Shown: positions 1-8,774, numbered from the stretch's first letter. The stretch is 34,193 nt of DNA from Gemmatimonadota bacterium (GCA_003223415.1 QHUY01000018.1:1-34193), one strand, 5' to 3'. Program-made: numbers and translations. Notes: a model not told the origin generated them from the letters alone.

Positions 1-1
1 C

Positions 2-2065
2 CTAGATGACGTACACGAAGTACACGAGCTCCGATGTGGAGATCACCGCGCCGCTGGCGTCATTGGCTACCACGTGCCACCTGCCCGGTTGCGCTCCGAC
101 AAACTGGAACACAAGGCCTAAGTTGGGGGTCGTCGTCGAGAGCAGCGGCGCCCACGTTGTGCAGTTCGCGGTGCCGGCGGTGCACCCGTTGGCGAACTCC
201 ACGAACACGTCATACGTCGCCGCGCCCGTCACGGGGCGCCACACAAGCGTCGTGAGACGCGGGAAGTGGTCGAAGCTGAACGAATTGACCTTGATCGACC
301 CGACAGCGGTGGCGCCGGTCGCGGTGATGATCCCCCCATTCGCCGTATTAGGATCATCGTTCCCCTGAACAACGGCGAGGAGACCAGTCGTGTTCACGCT
401 GGCCTTGTTGCCGGTTGGATCTGAGCTGGACCAGGTGACCGCTGTCGCAGGGGAGACCTCGAGCTGAACGCCCGTGTTGTCCTGCATGCTGAGGCCTGAA
501 GTCTGGGTGAGTGGCAGGGACACACCCTGCGCGGTCAGTCCAGTGCTCAAGGGCCTGACCACGAGTGTGCCAAGCCCCGTCGCCGTGAACGTCTGGGGGC
601 TCCCGTCCGCGAGGGCCGTGACGAGGAGACTATTCTGCCCTGGTGTTGTTCCAAGGATCCACTGGGCGTGCGCGCAACCGGTCTCCGTATCGGTGTTGAC
701 GATCACAGAGGCCCCACCGCCCACGGTCCCGCCACCGCTGGTCACAGCAAATGTCACCGGCTCGCTCACAAGCGGCCGAAGCGAGGGATGCAACCTGGTC
801 AAGCATACGGTCGGATCCAGCAGCACCTTCGTGCCCGTGACGGCGACCTGGTTGTCGGTAGCAGCGACCTTCACCATCGTCGCGCCCCGCGCATAGCCGA
901 AGCGGCTGAAGCCGTCGGTGCTGCCGCCGGCGCCGAGGTCCACCGCGTACAGCGCCTGAGGCATGACGAGGCGTCCGACGCCGCGCGCGAGTGCCTGCCA
1001 GCCTGCGCTGGCGAACTCCAGGAGGCGACCTGACCGGAGGGCCCCAAGCGGCGACGGCGGGGTCGCAGCGAATGTGTCGCACATCAGGAACGGGGCTTCC
1101 GCGTCCTCGAGGGGGACCGTCGCCCCAGTCGGTGTGCCCTCCGCGTCCTCCTCCCGCCGTTGCAGCTGGAATGGCGCGTCGGTGTGTATCGGCATCTGGA
1201 AACACACTCCCACGATCACATTGACGTTGAACGTGCCGAACCGATGCAGATCAGGATCGGTGCGGAACCGATAGCACCCCTCGAGCTCGAGGAGGCCGCT
1301 CTGGAGGCAATTGGTTCCCGGAATGCGCTCGATGATGACTACGACCTGGTCGATCCCCGCAGCCACGGCCGCGACAGGGAGCCAGTTGTTGGAGAAGCGT
1401 CCGCCGGCGAAGAAAGTGTTCGTGGTGACGTCCAGGGTGCCCGTCGGCGACGTGATGTTGTTCGGAACGACCTGCTCGACGTGATCCGGGTTGGTCGACC
1501 CGAACGCGCCCTGCTCGATGCGCACCTTGATGGGCATTGTCCGGCCGTCCTGGAACTGGACGACGTCCCCGGTCTTCAGGTTCTTCAGGCCCTGATCGAC
1601 CGGATCCACGTCGAGAGAGCCGAGTGCCGTGCCACTGGCTGCCCCCCGGACGAAGATGCGATAGAACTTGGTCGCGTCCAGCAGCGTCGGGGACTTCGTG
1701 TCCCAGTTGAGAGTGTACTGCTGGCTCGTCAGGTCGAGGGCCATCGTGGCGGGGCCGAACACGGGGCTTCCGACGCAGCTCGCAGCACCCGGGTCAGGGG
1801 GTGCGGGATGCAACCGCGGGTCATCGCTGAGAGTGCAGACGTCCACGACGGGCGACAGCGCGGAGTTGAATGTGCCTGCATGGAAGAAGGCGCTGGGATC
1901 CGGTACGAGCGGTGGCAGGAAAAAGAAGTTCGCGTTCCCACTGTGGGCTCCGTCCGAGATCAGGTACGCCGGGCCCGCGCTCGCCGGAGGCTGCAGGATC
2001 CGCTGGTCTTTACACCCGACGGACAGAACCGCAATCGCGGTGACAACGAGCGCTAAACGCTGCAT
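2..2065 (-). CDS. secreted lipoprotein with Ig-like domains
   Basis: Predicted envelope lipoprotein of 687 residues. The ATG at 2065 was chosen because AGGAG lies just upstream and it gives a clean lipoprotein signal: hydrophobic residues 4-16, then a lipobox-like VGC with Cys18 as the lipidated residue. The in-frame extension up to 2128 has no comparable signal. The mature protein is rich in Ser, Thr, Gly and Val. The last third contains bacterial Ig-like segments (a stretch with TFTATG, then a Big_2-like stretch with TWSSSD and GLLAV). The C-terminal 70 residues resemble a fibronectin-III-like module (WRPVTGAATYDVFVE). No catalytic motif is visible. A surface or binding role is inferred from architecture only. 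It reads in the same direction as the kinase gene upstream but is 169 bases away, so it probably has its own promoter. The C-terminus is complete, with the stop at bases 2-4. Confidence 0.75.
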   Translation of the reverse strand: MQRLALVVTAIAVLSVGCKDQRILQPPASAGPAYLISDGAHSGNANFFFLPPLVPDPSAFFHAGTFNSALSPVVDVCTLSDDPRLHPAPPDPGAASCVGSPVFGPATMALDLTSQQYTLNWDTKSPTLLDATKFYRIFVRGAASGTALGSLDVDPVDQGLKNLKTGDVVQFQDGRTMPIKVRIEQGAFGSTNPDHVEQVVPNNITSPTGTLDVTTNTFFAGGRFSNNWLPVAAVAAGIDQVVVIIERIPGTNCLQSGLLELEGCYRFRTDPDLHRFGTFNVNVIVGVCFQMPIHTDAPFQLQRREEDAEGTPTGATVPLEDAEAPFLMCDTFAATPPSPLGALRSGRLLEFASAGWQALARGVGRLVMPQALYAVDLGAGGSTDGFSRFGYARGATMVKVAATDNQVAVTGTKVLLDPTVCLTRLHPSLRPLVSEPVTFAVTSGGGTVGGGASVIVNTDTETGCAHAQWILGTTPGQNSLLVTALADGSPQTFTATGLGTLVVRPLSTGLTAQGVSLPLTQTSGLSMQDNTGVQLEVSPATAVTWSSSDPTGNKASVNTTGLLAVVQGNDDPNTANGGIITATGATAVGSIKVNSFSFDHFPRLTTLVWRPVTGAATYDVFVEFANGCTAGTANCTTWAPLLSTTTPNLGLVFQFVGAQPGRWHVVANDASGAVISTSELVYFVYVI

Positions 2066-2159
2066 ACGACGGCTCCTGTGGAAGGCGACGCACGAACCTG
2101 CGGACAGGCAACGAAAAGCAAGATTCAAACCAAAGCCAAACGGTGCGGACTCAAGCCAT

Positions 2160-2184
2160 CTGACCCCCTGGTGTCACGGGTCAG
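2160..2184. other. 7-bp inverted repeat between kinase and lipoprotein genes
   Basis: CTGACCC at 2160-2166 is repeated inverted as GGGTCAG at 2178-2184 around an 11-base loop. It lies in the 169-base gap after the kinase stop and before the lipoprotein start. There is no T run on either side, so it could be a weak terminator or an operator. Nothing else is recognisable in this gap. Confidence 0.3.
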
Positions 2185-2234
2185 CGGCAACAGTGTCCCG
2201 CATCTGCCACAAGAGCCGGTCCAGCGCACCCATG

Positions 2235-4772
2235 CTACCGTGCCTCAATCAGCGCCTTGAACCGCGAGTCGTTCTGCAGGCCGCGCCACCACCAGTGCAC
2301 GTTCTTGCGGAACCCCTCGCGGTGTTTCGGAAAGGCCACGAAGTACTGCTCGAGCAGCCGCAGCGCCTCCTCCTTGTCGCCGAGCATCGTGTAAACGAAT
2401 GCCTGGTAGCCGAGCAATTCGCCTTGGGGGTCGACGTCCGCATCTCCCTTCGAGCGCTCGAGCACATGGCGGGCGCTGTCGGCAAGGCGTGCGCGCGCGA
2501 GAACCGCGGCGACCCAGATCTGTTCGAGCAGGCGCGTGCGCGCCCGGTCCCGTTCGGGAGTGAGCTTCGCGACCGAGTCCGCCAACCGCCACGCCGAACC
2601 CACGTCCACGTCGGTGACCGTGGTCGAGAGCAGCATTAACTGACATTCGACGAACCGCGGGTTGGCGGGAAAGCGTACGCGCCCTTTGTTGCACCAGTCA
2701 CGCGCCGGAACGAACTGCTCCAGATCGTACGAGGTGAAGAACAGCCGGGCCAGGATGACGTCCGCAGCCGCGAGATACGCGTCCCTTTCATAGGCGGTTC
2801 TTGCCGCGTGGTTGGCCTCGGGGAGATCGCGGGTCTGATAATAAAGCCGGGACAGCACCGTCCAGGCGCCGACCTGCGCCGGATTCAGGCGCGTCGCCGC
2901 CTCCAGATCCGCCCGAGCCGTGGCGAGCAGCCGGTCCGCGGCGGCGGCGTCGGGCTCGAGCCCCTGAAGGAATCGCGCGAAGCGGATAGTGCCGCGAATC
3001 TCGAGCGCATCCGGGCTCGAGGAGTCCGCGTCCCACGCTCGTTGGGCGTGCCGGAGGCCCAGCTGCATCCACTTGTCCACCTGTCGCGGCTCCCGCTCAA
3101 GCCGCGACCGTTGATACGCTGCCCGGGCACGTTGCACCACCGGCTCGAGCCACTTGCCGTCAGCGCGCTCGGCCGCGGCGAGCAGCGAGTCCGCCTGCGC
3201 GTAGCGCGTCGCCGCGCCCGCCGCGTCGGTCGCGCCCAGCTGCTGGGCGTCCTTCTGCGCTCGTTGCGCCTGCTGCACGAACGCCCAGGCATCCGCGCTC
3301 CGGGTGCCCGCTTCCTCCTCCCGCAACCGGACTTCTTCGCCCAGGCGTTGGCGCAGGAAGTCGGCGACATCCGCCGCCAGGCTGTCACGCAGATCGAGCA
3401 GGCTGCCCTTCGGCTTCTCGAAGCTGCCGCGCCGGAAGTCGGCACCGTTCGACCCGTCGATCAGCCGGACAGAGATGTGGTAGCGATCGCCCACCGCTTC
3501 GACGCTGCCCCGGACCAGCGTGCCGACGCTCAGCGCGCGCGCGATGCTGTCCGGCGAGATGTCGGGATTGCGAAACGACGCAGCGCCGTTCCTCGAGACC
3601 ACGTCGAGGCCGGTCACTCGCTTCAGGTCGGCGATGAGAGCTTCGGTCAGACCGTCGGCGAGGTAGCCGAGGTCTTTCCTGGCGCTCAGGTCCTCGAAAT
3701 AGAGCACCGCGATGTGCCGGGGGTCGAGCGCGCTCGTGCCCGCCGCCGGTCGTCCGCGCGACCAGAGCCCGCGCCCGGCCCAGACCGCGGCCAGGAACAC
3801 CACCGGAGCCGCCCACAGCGCGGCCCGCCGCCACCGCCCGCGCGTCAGCGTGAGCGGGCCCTGGGACAGCCGGCGGCCCGCGCCTGTCGCCCTGGAAGGC
3901 CGTGCCAGCGCCTCGGCGAACATGATGACCGTCGGGAAGCGATCGGCCGGCGTCTTGGCGAGCGCCCGCAGCAGGGCCTCCTCCATCGCGTCGGGGATCG
4001 CCTCCCGCACGATCGACGGCGGCGAGACGTGGTCGAGCGAGTGTCGCGCCATGATCGCCTGGGCGGTGGGTCCCGTGAACGGCGGGGCCCCGACAAGCAT
4101 CTCGTAGACCACGCAGGCCAGACTGTACTGATCGCTGCGACCGTCGATATCCGCGTGGCCCATCGCTTGCTCGGGACTCATATAGGCCGGCGTCCCGATC
4201 ACCGTGCCCGCCTGCGTCAGCTGCTGCTGGCCGCCACTCCCTCCCCCTCCCCCTCCCCCTGCTCCCCCCACGGCCCGCGCGATCCCGAAGTCCGCCACCA
4301 CCGCCGTCCCGCCGGAGAGCAGGATGTTCTCCGGCTTGATGTCGCGGTGCACGACGCCGTGGCTGTGCGCGTAGCCCAGCGCGCTCGCGACCTCGGTCGT
4401 GATGCGGATCGTGTCCTCCTGCGACAGCTGTTTCTCACGATCGAGCAAGTCCCGCAGGGACTCCCCTTCCACGTAGGGCATCACGTAGTAGAGGTAGCCC
4501 CCCGCGCTACCCGAGTCGTACAAGGGGAGGATGTGCGGGTGCTGCAGCTTGGCCGCGATCTCGATCTCGCGCTGGAACCGCTCCAGGCCGATCGCTGCGG
4601 CCACGTCGGGATGCAGGACCTTGATGGCCACGAGGCGCTGGTGTTTCAGGTCCTCGGCCAGGAACACCGTGGCCATCCCACCGCGCCCCAGCTCACGCTG
4701 CAGGCCGTAGCGGTCTTGGAGGTGCTCGGCCAGCGTGGCGAGAAGCGGGGAAACGGAATCAGCGTCGGTCAC
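2235..4772 (-). CDS. membrane Ser/Thr protein kinase with TolB-like and TPR regions
   Basis: Hanks-type kinase of 845 residues that should phosphorylate Ser/Thr on partner proteins. The kinase domain spans about residues 22-290: glycine loop LGRGGMATV (28-36), ATP lysine K51, catalytic HRD with D144, and DFG with D161. A GTPAYMSPEQA activation-segment anchor follows. A membrane helix lies near residues 312-335. After it comes a TolB-like region beginning IAVLYFEDLS, followed by helical tetratricopeptide-like repeats to the C-terminus. The start is GTG at 4772, with a weak AGG upstream. A glycine-rich insert of about a dozen residues sits in the activation loop and is encoded by a TCCCCC hexanucleotide run (4242-4259). 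It is divergent from the histidine kinase gene, 74 bases away. The kinase-TM-TolB/TPR arrangement is common in Gemmatimonadota and Acidobacteria; the substrate is unknown. Confidence 0.9.
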   Translation of the reverse strand: MTDADSVSPLLATLAEHLQDRYGLQRELGRGGMATVFLAEDLKHQRLVAIKVLHPDVAAAIGLERFQREIEIAAKLQHPHILPLYDSGSAGGYLYYVMPYVEGESLRDLLDREKQLSQEDTIRITTEVASALGYAHSHGVVHRDIKPENILLSGGTAVVADFGIARAVGGAGGGGGGGSGGQQQLTQAGTVIGTPAYMSPEQAMGHADIDGRSDQYSLACVVYEMLVGAPPFTGPTAQAIMARHSLDHVSPPSIVREAIPDAMEEALLRALAKTPADRFPTVIMFAEALARPSRATGAGRRLSQGPLTLTRGRWRRAALWAAPVVFLAAVWAGRGLWSRGRPAAGTSALDPRHIAVLYFEDLSARKDLGYLADGLTEALIADLKRVTGLDVVSRNGAASFRNPDISPDSIARALSVGTLVRGSVEAVGDRYHISVRLIDGSNGADFRRGSFEKPKGSLLDLRDSLAADVADFLRQRLGEEVRLREEEAGTRSADAWAFVQQAQRAQKDAQQLGATDAAGAATRYAQADSLLAAAERADGKWLEPVVQRARAAYQRSRLEREPRQVDKWMQLGLRHAQRAWDADSSSPDALEIRGTIRFARFLQGLEPDAAAADRLLATARADLEAATRLNPAQVGAWTVLSRLYYQTRDLPEANHAARTAYERDAYLAAADVILARLFFTSYDLEQFVPARDWCNKGRVRFPANPRFVECQLMLLSTTVTDVDVGSAWRLADSVAKLTPERDRARTRLLEQIWVAAVLARARLADSARHVLERSKGDADVDPQGELLGYQAFVYTMLGDKEEALRLLEQYFVAFPKHREGFRKNVHWWWRGLQNDSRFKALIEAR
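4242..4260. repeat. TCCCCC hexanucleotide tandem repeat in kinase gene
   Basis: Three exact TCCCCC units run through 4242-4259, followed by another T, with near-repeats on both sides. On the coding strand they encode an uninterrupted glycine run in the kinase activation loop. Six is a multiple of three, so unit gain or loss would keep the frame. Confidence 0.7.
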
Positions 4773-4833
4773 GGCCTGTCAACGATACGCCCCGCTCGGA
4801 GACGCCGCCAGCGCGCTGCAGAAACTGTTGCGT

Positions 4834-4839
4834 TATACT
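4834..4839 (+). promoter_or_regulatory. candidate -10 element, leaderless start of histidine kinase
   Basis: TATACT matches the sigma-70 -10 consensus at five of six bases. It lies seven bases upstream of the ATG at 4847, which would put transcription start at or next to the start codon. No Shine-Dalgarno sequence lies between, which fits a leaderless mRNA. No good -35 hexamer is visible, so the call is tentative. Confidence 0.4.
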
Positions 4840-4846
4840 GGTTCCG

Positions 4847-6649
4847 ATGACTGACGCCCCCCCCCCGTCGGCCCTCGCACCGGTCCCGCCTGCCGCCCGC
4901 GCCGCGCCCAAGCTCGGCCGCGCGCCGAGCCTCACGCGACTCTTCGCTGCAACCTTCATCGCCGTGGCCCTCGTGGGGGTGATCAATCAGGTCATCACCT
5001 GGGACACCGCCCGGCGCACACAAGCCGCGATGCTCGAGCTGACGCGCCGGTTCGAGGACCTGCAACGGCGCTACCCCTCCCCCGGTCTGACCGCCCAACT
5101 CGAGCAGGTCCAAGAGCTCGCCGGCGAGGCAGGCGACGATGCCCTCCAGGCCGCGGCCGCGACCACCGTCATCCTGGGCACGATGCTGATCGTGCTGGCC
5201 CTCGGCTTCTGGTACAACCGCCGGCGCCTGGCGGAGCCGTTCGCCCGCGTGGTGACGGCGCTGGAGCGGGTCGCGGCCGGGAGTTACGGCCGGGGAGGCA
5301 GGGAAGCGGAGCGGCTGCCGGAAGACCAGCCCGGCGAGTTCGGGACGATCGCCCGGGGCGTGAACCGCATGGCGGCGGCGCTCTCCTGGCGCGAGCAGAT
5401 GCAGGAGTACACCTCGCACCTCCTGGCCGCCCTCAATGCGCCGCCCGGCGAAACAGGCGGCCTGACCCAGGCGCTCGGCGTGCTCGCGGCGGCGACCGGC
5501 GCGGCCGGGGTCGCGTTGTACCAGCCCGATTACGACGCCAACACCTGGGCGCCGTCGGCGGCGCGGGGTCTCGAAGCGCAGCCGATCACGCGGGTAGCGA
5601 TGCGCGAGATCATCGGTGAACAGCGCGGCGTGATCCTCTACGCCCTGGAGGCGACGGCCGCGGTACGGGAGCGGCTACGCCTCGCCGGCCCGGTCGGCAC
5701 CGGACTCGCCCTCGGCCCGCTGCACAGCGGTGAGCGGCTCGTCGGGCTGCTCGCCGTGGTGCCGGCCGCGGCCTTCAGCGAGGAACACCGCTCCGCCCTG
5801 GAGCTCGCGCTGCCGAACCTGGCCATCGCCTGCGAGCGCGAGGCCGCCCACCTGCGCACCCGGCGGCTGGCTACGGAGATCCGGCACACCGCGCGGCACC
5901 TCGAGGAGCAGTCCGATGAGCTGCAGCGGGTCAACGCCGAGTTGGACCGGGCCAACCGTTTGAAGAGCGAGTTCCTCGCGAATATGTCGCACGAGCTGCG
6001 CACCCCGCTCAACAGCATCATCGGGTTCAGCGAGATGCTGCTCACCGAAGACACCGGCCCGCTCACCGCCATGCAGCGCGACTTCCTCGAGACCGTCGCC
6101 CGCAACGGCCGGGACCTGCTCCAGCTCATCAGCGAGCTGCTGGACCTCTCGAAGATCGAAGCGGGCCGGTTCACTCTGCAGCTCGCGCCACTCGACCTGC
6201 GCGAGGTGTTCGACGAGGCGGCGACCATCGTCAAAGCGCAGGCCGAGCGGCGGGGACACCGGCTGGAGGTGGACGCGCCCCGCGATCGGCTGGCGGTGCA
6301 GGCGGACCGGATGCGCGTGCGGCAAGTGCTCCTCAACCTCCTGTCCAACGCGATCAAGTTCACCCCCGACGGCGGCCGCATCACCGTCGCCGGTCGGCCC
6401 ACGGACGGCGGGCGCGAGATCCGCGTCGAAGTCCAGGACACCGGCATCGGCATCGCGCCGGAGGACCAGCCGAAGCTGTTCAAGGAGTTCACGCAGCTCG
6501 ACGCGTCGGCGAGCCGGCAATACGAGGGCACGGGGCTCGGCCTCGCGCTGTCCCACCGGCTGGTGACGCTGCACGGCGGGCAGATGGGCCTGCGGAGCGC
6601 CCCGGGCCAGGGGAGTACGTTCTGGTTCACACTCCCTACCGCGCGATAG
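4847..6649 (+). CDS. sensor histidine kinase (2 TM, HAMP, GAF-like, HisKA, HATPase)
   Basis: Inner-membrane sensor kinase of 600 residues. A short proline-rich N-terminus, partly encoded by a run of ten Cs, precedes TM1 (about 34-54). A periplasmic stretch of only about 40 residues follows, then TM2 (about 96-116), a HAMP-like linker, a GAF-like domain (about 190-330) and a coiled coil. The HisKA motif MSHELRTPLNS carries phospho-acceptor H382. The ATPase domain shows the N box with N501, DTGIGI starting at D531, and GTGLGL starting at G561. There is no receiver domain, so it is not a hybrid kinase. The small periplasmic part suggests that sensing is by the membrane or the GAF domain. The response regulator gene follows after eight bases and is the likely partner. 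The signal is unknown. Confidence 0.92.
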   Translation: MTDAPPPSALAPVPPAARAAPKLGRAPSLTRLFAATFIAVALVGVINQVITWDTARRTQAAMLELTRRFEDLQRRYPSPGLTAQLEQVQELAGEAGDDALQAAAATTVILGTMLIVLALGFWYNRRRLAEPFARVVTALERVAAGSYGRGGREAERLPEDQPGEFGTIARGVNRMAAALSWREQMQEYTSHLLAALNAPPGETGGLTQALGVLAAATGAAGVALYQPDYDANTWAPSAARGLEAQPITRVAMREIIGEQRGVILYALEATAAVRERLRLAGPVGTGLALGPLHSGERLVGLLAVVPAAAFSEEHRSALELALPNLAIACEREAAHLRTRRLATEIRHTARHLEEQSDELQRVNAELDRANRLKSEFLANMSHELRTPLNSIIGFSEMLLTEDTGPLTAMQRDFLETVARNGRDLLQLISELLDLSKIEAGRFTLQLAPLDLREVFDEAATIVKAQAERRGHRLEVDAPRDRLAVQADRMRVRQVLLNLLSNAIKFTPDGGRITVAGRPTDGGREIRVEVQDTGIGIAPEDQPKLFKEFTQLDASASRQYEGTGLGLALSHRLVTLHGGQMGLRSAPGQGSTFWFTLPTAR

Positions 6650-6657
6650 GAGCCATC

Positions 6658-7029
6658 GTGGCGACGATCGTCATCGTGGAGGACCAGCCCGACAACCTGA
6701 AGCTGCTCCGCACGCTGCTCACCATGAAAGGCCATGAGGTGATCGGGCTGGCGAGCGGCGAGGGGCTCGCGGACCTGCTACGCAGTCACCGCCCCGCACC
6801 ACAACTGGTCCTGCTCGACATCCAGCTCCCCAAGCGCGACGGGTACGCCCTCCTGCAGGACCTGAAGACGATCGAAGGCGACCACCCCTGGAAAGTGATC
6901 GCCCTCACCGCTCACGCCATGCCCGGCGACCGCGAGAAAGCCTTGGCCGCCGGGTTCGACGGCTACATCACCAAGCCGATCGACGTGCGCACCCTCCCCG
7001 CGGAGGTCGCGCGCTACCTCGGCGGCTGA
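6658..7029 (+). CDS. single-domain response regulator (CheY/DivK-like)
   Basis: A 123-residue receiver domain with no output domain. The acidic pair is E8/D9, the phospho-acceptor is D54 in LVLLDIQLP, and the conserved switch residues T84 and K106 are present. The GTG start at 6658 is preceded by AGGAG. It lies eight bases after the histidine kinase stop, so the two form an operon and probably a phosphorelay. The length and the ALTAHAMPGD segment resemble DivK-type regulators that act through protein-protein contacts. Its last 16 bases overlap the 3' end of the convergent DUF4097-like gene. Confidence 0.92.
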   Translation: MATIVIVEDQPDNLKLLRTLLTMKGHEVIGLASGEGLADLLRSHRPAPQLVLLDIQLPKRDGYALLQDLKTIEGDHPWKVIALTAHAMPGDREKALAAGFDGYITKPIDVRTLPAEVARYLGG

Positions 7030-8009
7030 GCGGGGGGCGGGGGGGGAGGGGGAACGACTGGCCGAGGATGCCGGCCGTGCGGCTGGATCTCCTTCACCGG
7101 GACCGCCATCCCCATCTGCACCAGCCGGATCTCCCCGTTGACCGTGCTGACGTGCACGGTCGGGCCCCCCGCCCCAAGGGTGCCGTGAATGTGCTTGGGA
7201 TCCACGGTCCCGGTGACCTGTACGGGGAGTTCCGCCTCCACCCGACCGACGACGGATTCCGCGTCGAGCGTCGCGTTCAGGTGCTCAGGGAGCTGCACCG
7301 TCACGCCACCGTTGACGGTCTCGAGCCGGGCGCCCCCGGGCGCGAGCGCGCCCAACGCCGCTTCGATGCCCCCATTGACCGTCTTCACGGTGACCGGGCC
7401 GCCGGCGGCCTCCACTTGGATTCCCCCGTTGAGCGTCGCGGCGTTGAGCGATGCGGTCACCCCGGTGATCTGCAGCGCCCCGTTCATTGTCGACAGGTCC
7501 ACCGCGACACCTTTGGGGACGCGAACCGTGAACCGGACTGCGACGTCGTTCCTGCGGCCGCCGAATCCCTGGTAGTTCCCTTCCGGACCGCAGCCCGCCT
7601 CGCCCCCGCCCCCCCTCTCCCACAGCGCGCAGATCGTCACACCGGAGGTGCTGGGGACGGCCACGAGATGCACCGACTGCGGCGCGGAACGCTGCCAACT
7701 CTTCTCGACACGGACTTCCGCACGGTCGCCGTCCGCTCGCTCGACGGAGATCGGGCCGTTCGCGTTGCGAATGCGGATGGTTTGCGCGGGGGAGAGCACA
7801 CCGCGCCACTGCCAGATATCGCCGTGCAGGCGCCCAGGCGCGTCGAAGTTGACGCTGAAGGCGCCGAAGCGGTCCTTGAATTCGGACACCATGCGTTCCC
7901 GGCCGCCCCGCACCAGATTGGTCACCCACAAGCCGATCGCCACGACGGCGACGAACAGCAGGCCGCCGCGGATGATCTCGCGCCGCCACTTGAGCCAGAA
8001 GTTCCTCAT
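7014..8009 (-). CDS. membrane-anchored DUF4097-like beta-strand repeat protein
   Basis: 331 residues starting at ATG 8009. A short cationic N-terminus (MRNFWLKWRRE) precedes one hydrophobic segment (about 14-32) that looks like an uncleaved anchor. The body is a run of short repeats of the type TVNGGI, TVNGGV and TMNGAL at roughly 20-residue spacing, as in the DUF4097/DUF4098 beta-helix-like putative adhesin families. A glycine-rich loop (about 130-138) is encoded by a C-rich stretch. The C-terminus is a proline-rich tail (PVVPPPPPPPAQPPR). The function of these families is poorly defined; some members lie beside anti-sigma or membrane-stress genes. The gene is convergent with the response regulator and its last 16 bases overlap it. 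Confidence 0.75.
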   Translation of the reverse strand: MRNFWLKWRREIIRGGLLFVAVVAIGLWVTNLVRGGRERMVSEFKDRFGAFSVNFDAPGRLHGDIWQWRGVLSPAQTIRIRNANGPISVERADGDRAEVRVEKSWQRSAPQSVHLVAVPSTSGVTICALWERGGGGEAGCGPEGNYQGFGGRRNDVAVRFTVRVPKGVAVDLSTMNGALQITGVTASLNAATLNGGIQVEAAGGPVTVKTVNGGIEAALGALAPGGARLETVNGGVTVQLPEHLNATLDAESVVGRVEAELPVQVTGTVDPKHIHGTLGAGGPTVHVSTVNGEIRLVQMGMAVPVKEIQPHGRHPRPVVPPPPPPPAQPPR

Positions 8010-8013
8010 GGAA

Positions 8014-8070
8014 GCCCCCCCGCCGACGTTACTCCAAGTTACTGCAAGGAGCTACGTCGTGCGGGGGGGC
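8014..8070. terminator. strong hairpin upstream of DUF4097-like gene
   Basis: GCCCCCCCGC (8014-8023) pairs exactly with GCGGGGGGGC (8061-8070). CGACGT (8024-8029) pairs with ACGTCG (8054-8059), and CTCC (8032-8035) with GGAG (8048-8051). On the minus strand it follows the small exported protein gene and ends four bases before the next ATG, so it would bury that ribosome-binding region. No T run follows. It may be a terminator/attenuator or a translational block. Confidence 0.5.
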
Positions 8071-8083
8071 GAGGTTTCGAGAG

Positions 8084-8350
8084 TCAAATCGCGCGGTTGC
8101 CGCGACAGCCGACCGGTGCGCTCGCCGTTTCCAGAAGGCTTGTCCCCCGACCGGTCACAGTAATCGGGGGCAGCGTCCCACCATACCACACCCGGCCGGT
8201 ATCGGTCGTACGGGCGACGTGCTCGGTCTTCGCAGCCGCCGTGGTGACACGTTCGAACGTGGCCGCGCGGTCCGCGGACATCGCCGCGGCGGCCAGGTAG
8301 CCATAGCCTAAGGTGAGAATCGTTGAAGCCACTAGAGCGAAGCGTCCCAT
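8084..8350 (-). CDS. small exported hypothetical protein
   Basis: An 88-residue protein from the ATG at 8350, chosen because GGAGGA lies seven to twelve bases upstream. The longer in-frame start at 8491 lacks such a site. Residues 4-23 form a signal-peptide-like hydrophobic segment with an AAAA cleavage region. The mature part of about 65 residues is Thr/Ala/Gly-rich, with one cysteine near the end and no recognised domain. It reads in the same direction as the DUF4097-like gene but is separated from it by a strong hairpin, so it may be a separate transcript. I do not recognise the family. Confidence 0.55.
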   Translation of the reverse strand: MGRFALVASTILTLGYGYLAAAAMSADRAATFERVTTAAAKTEHVARTTDTGRVWYGGTLPPITVTGRGTSLLETASAPVGCRGNRAI

Positions 8351-8449
8351 CGTGTCCTCCCCCACTCCCAACGGAGCCTGCAATACGACGGCTCGGTTTG
8401 CGTACTCGGAGGATAAGACGCATTTCGGCCCCAAATGGTTGCAGCGCGT

Positions 8450-8460
8450 CCCCCCCCCCC
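8450..8460. repeat. 11-base C tract, intergenic
   Basis: Eleven consecutive Cs followed by GGG, in the 166-base gap between the small exported protein gene and tRNA-Leu. It is one of six C runs of ten or more in this window and the only one outside a reading frame. Confidence 0.9.
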
Positions 8461-8516
8461 GGGTCCCTAGCGCGGCCTCGCCCTCTGGCACGAACTTCCA
8501 GGGCGTTTCCGACCCC

Positions 8517-8602
8517 GCCCGGGTGGCGAAATGGGTAGACGCACGAGACTTAAAATCTCGAGGGAGGCAACTCCCGTAGAGGTTCGAATCCTCTCCCGGG
8601 CA
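8517..8602 (+). tRNA. tRNA-Leu (UAA anticodon)
   Basis: An 86-base class II tRNA. The acceptor stem pairs GCCCGGG (8517-8523) with CCCGGGC (8595-8601), with discriminator A8602. The anticodon stem CGAGA/TCTCG encloses the loop CTTAAAA, with anticodon TAA at 8551-8553. A long variable arm (GGGAGGCAACTCCC) and the T loop GGTTCGAATCC are clear. CCA is not encoded: TCC follows the discriminator, so CCA must be added after transcription. Confidence 0.97.
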
Positions 8603-8686
8603 TCCGAGGGCTCGATCGCGCTGCCGCGGTCGCGGTGAGCGGGCTCACGCCCCCGCGGGTCGCGCGCCAGCGGTGGACCGGACGGG

Positions 8687-8715
8687 TTGCGCGGAGCGCC
8701 CCCGTTTCCTATCGT
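8687..8715 (+). promoter_or_regulatory. candidate sigma-70 promoter for zinc-ribbon gene
   Basis: TTGCGC (8687-8692) and TATCGT (8710-8715) are separated by 17 bases. Each matches four of six consensus positions. The predicted start would lie near 8722, leaving a leader of about 50 bases with GAGGA before the ATG at 8775. This is moderate evidence in a GC-rich background. Confidence 0.4.
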
Positions 8716-8774
8716 GCGCTCGTCGCCCTGCCACCGCCGCTCCGTCTCAGACTGCCACCCGCTCGAGGACATCG

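Noticed and set aside
2808-4850. Long plus-strand frame opposite the Ser/Thr kinase
   Set aside because: Arg/Ala/Gly-rich antisense shadow without domains; the minus-strand kinase has all catalytic motifs.
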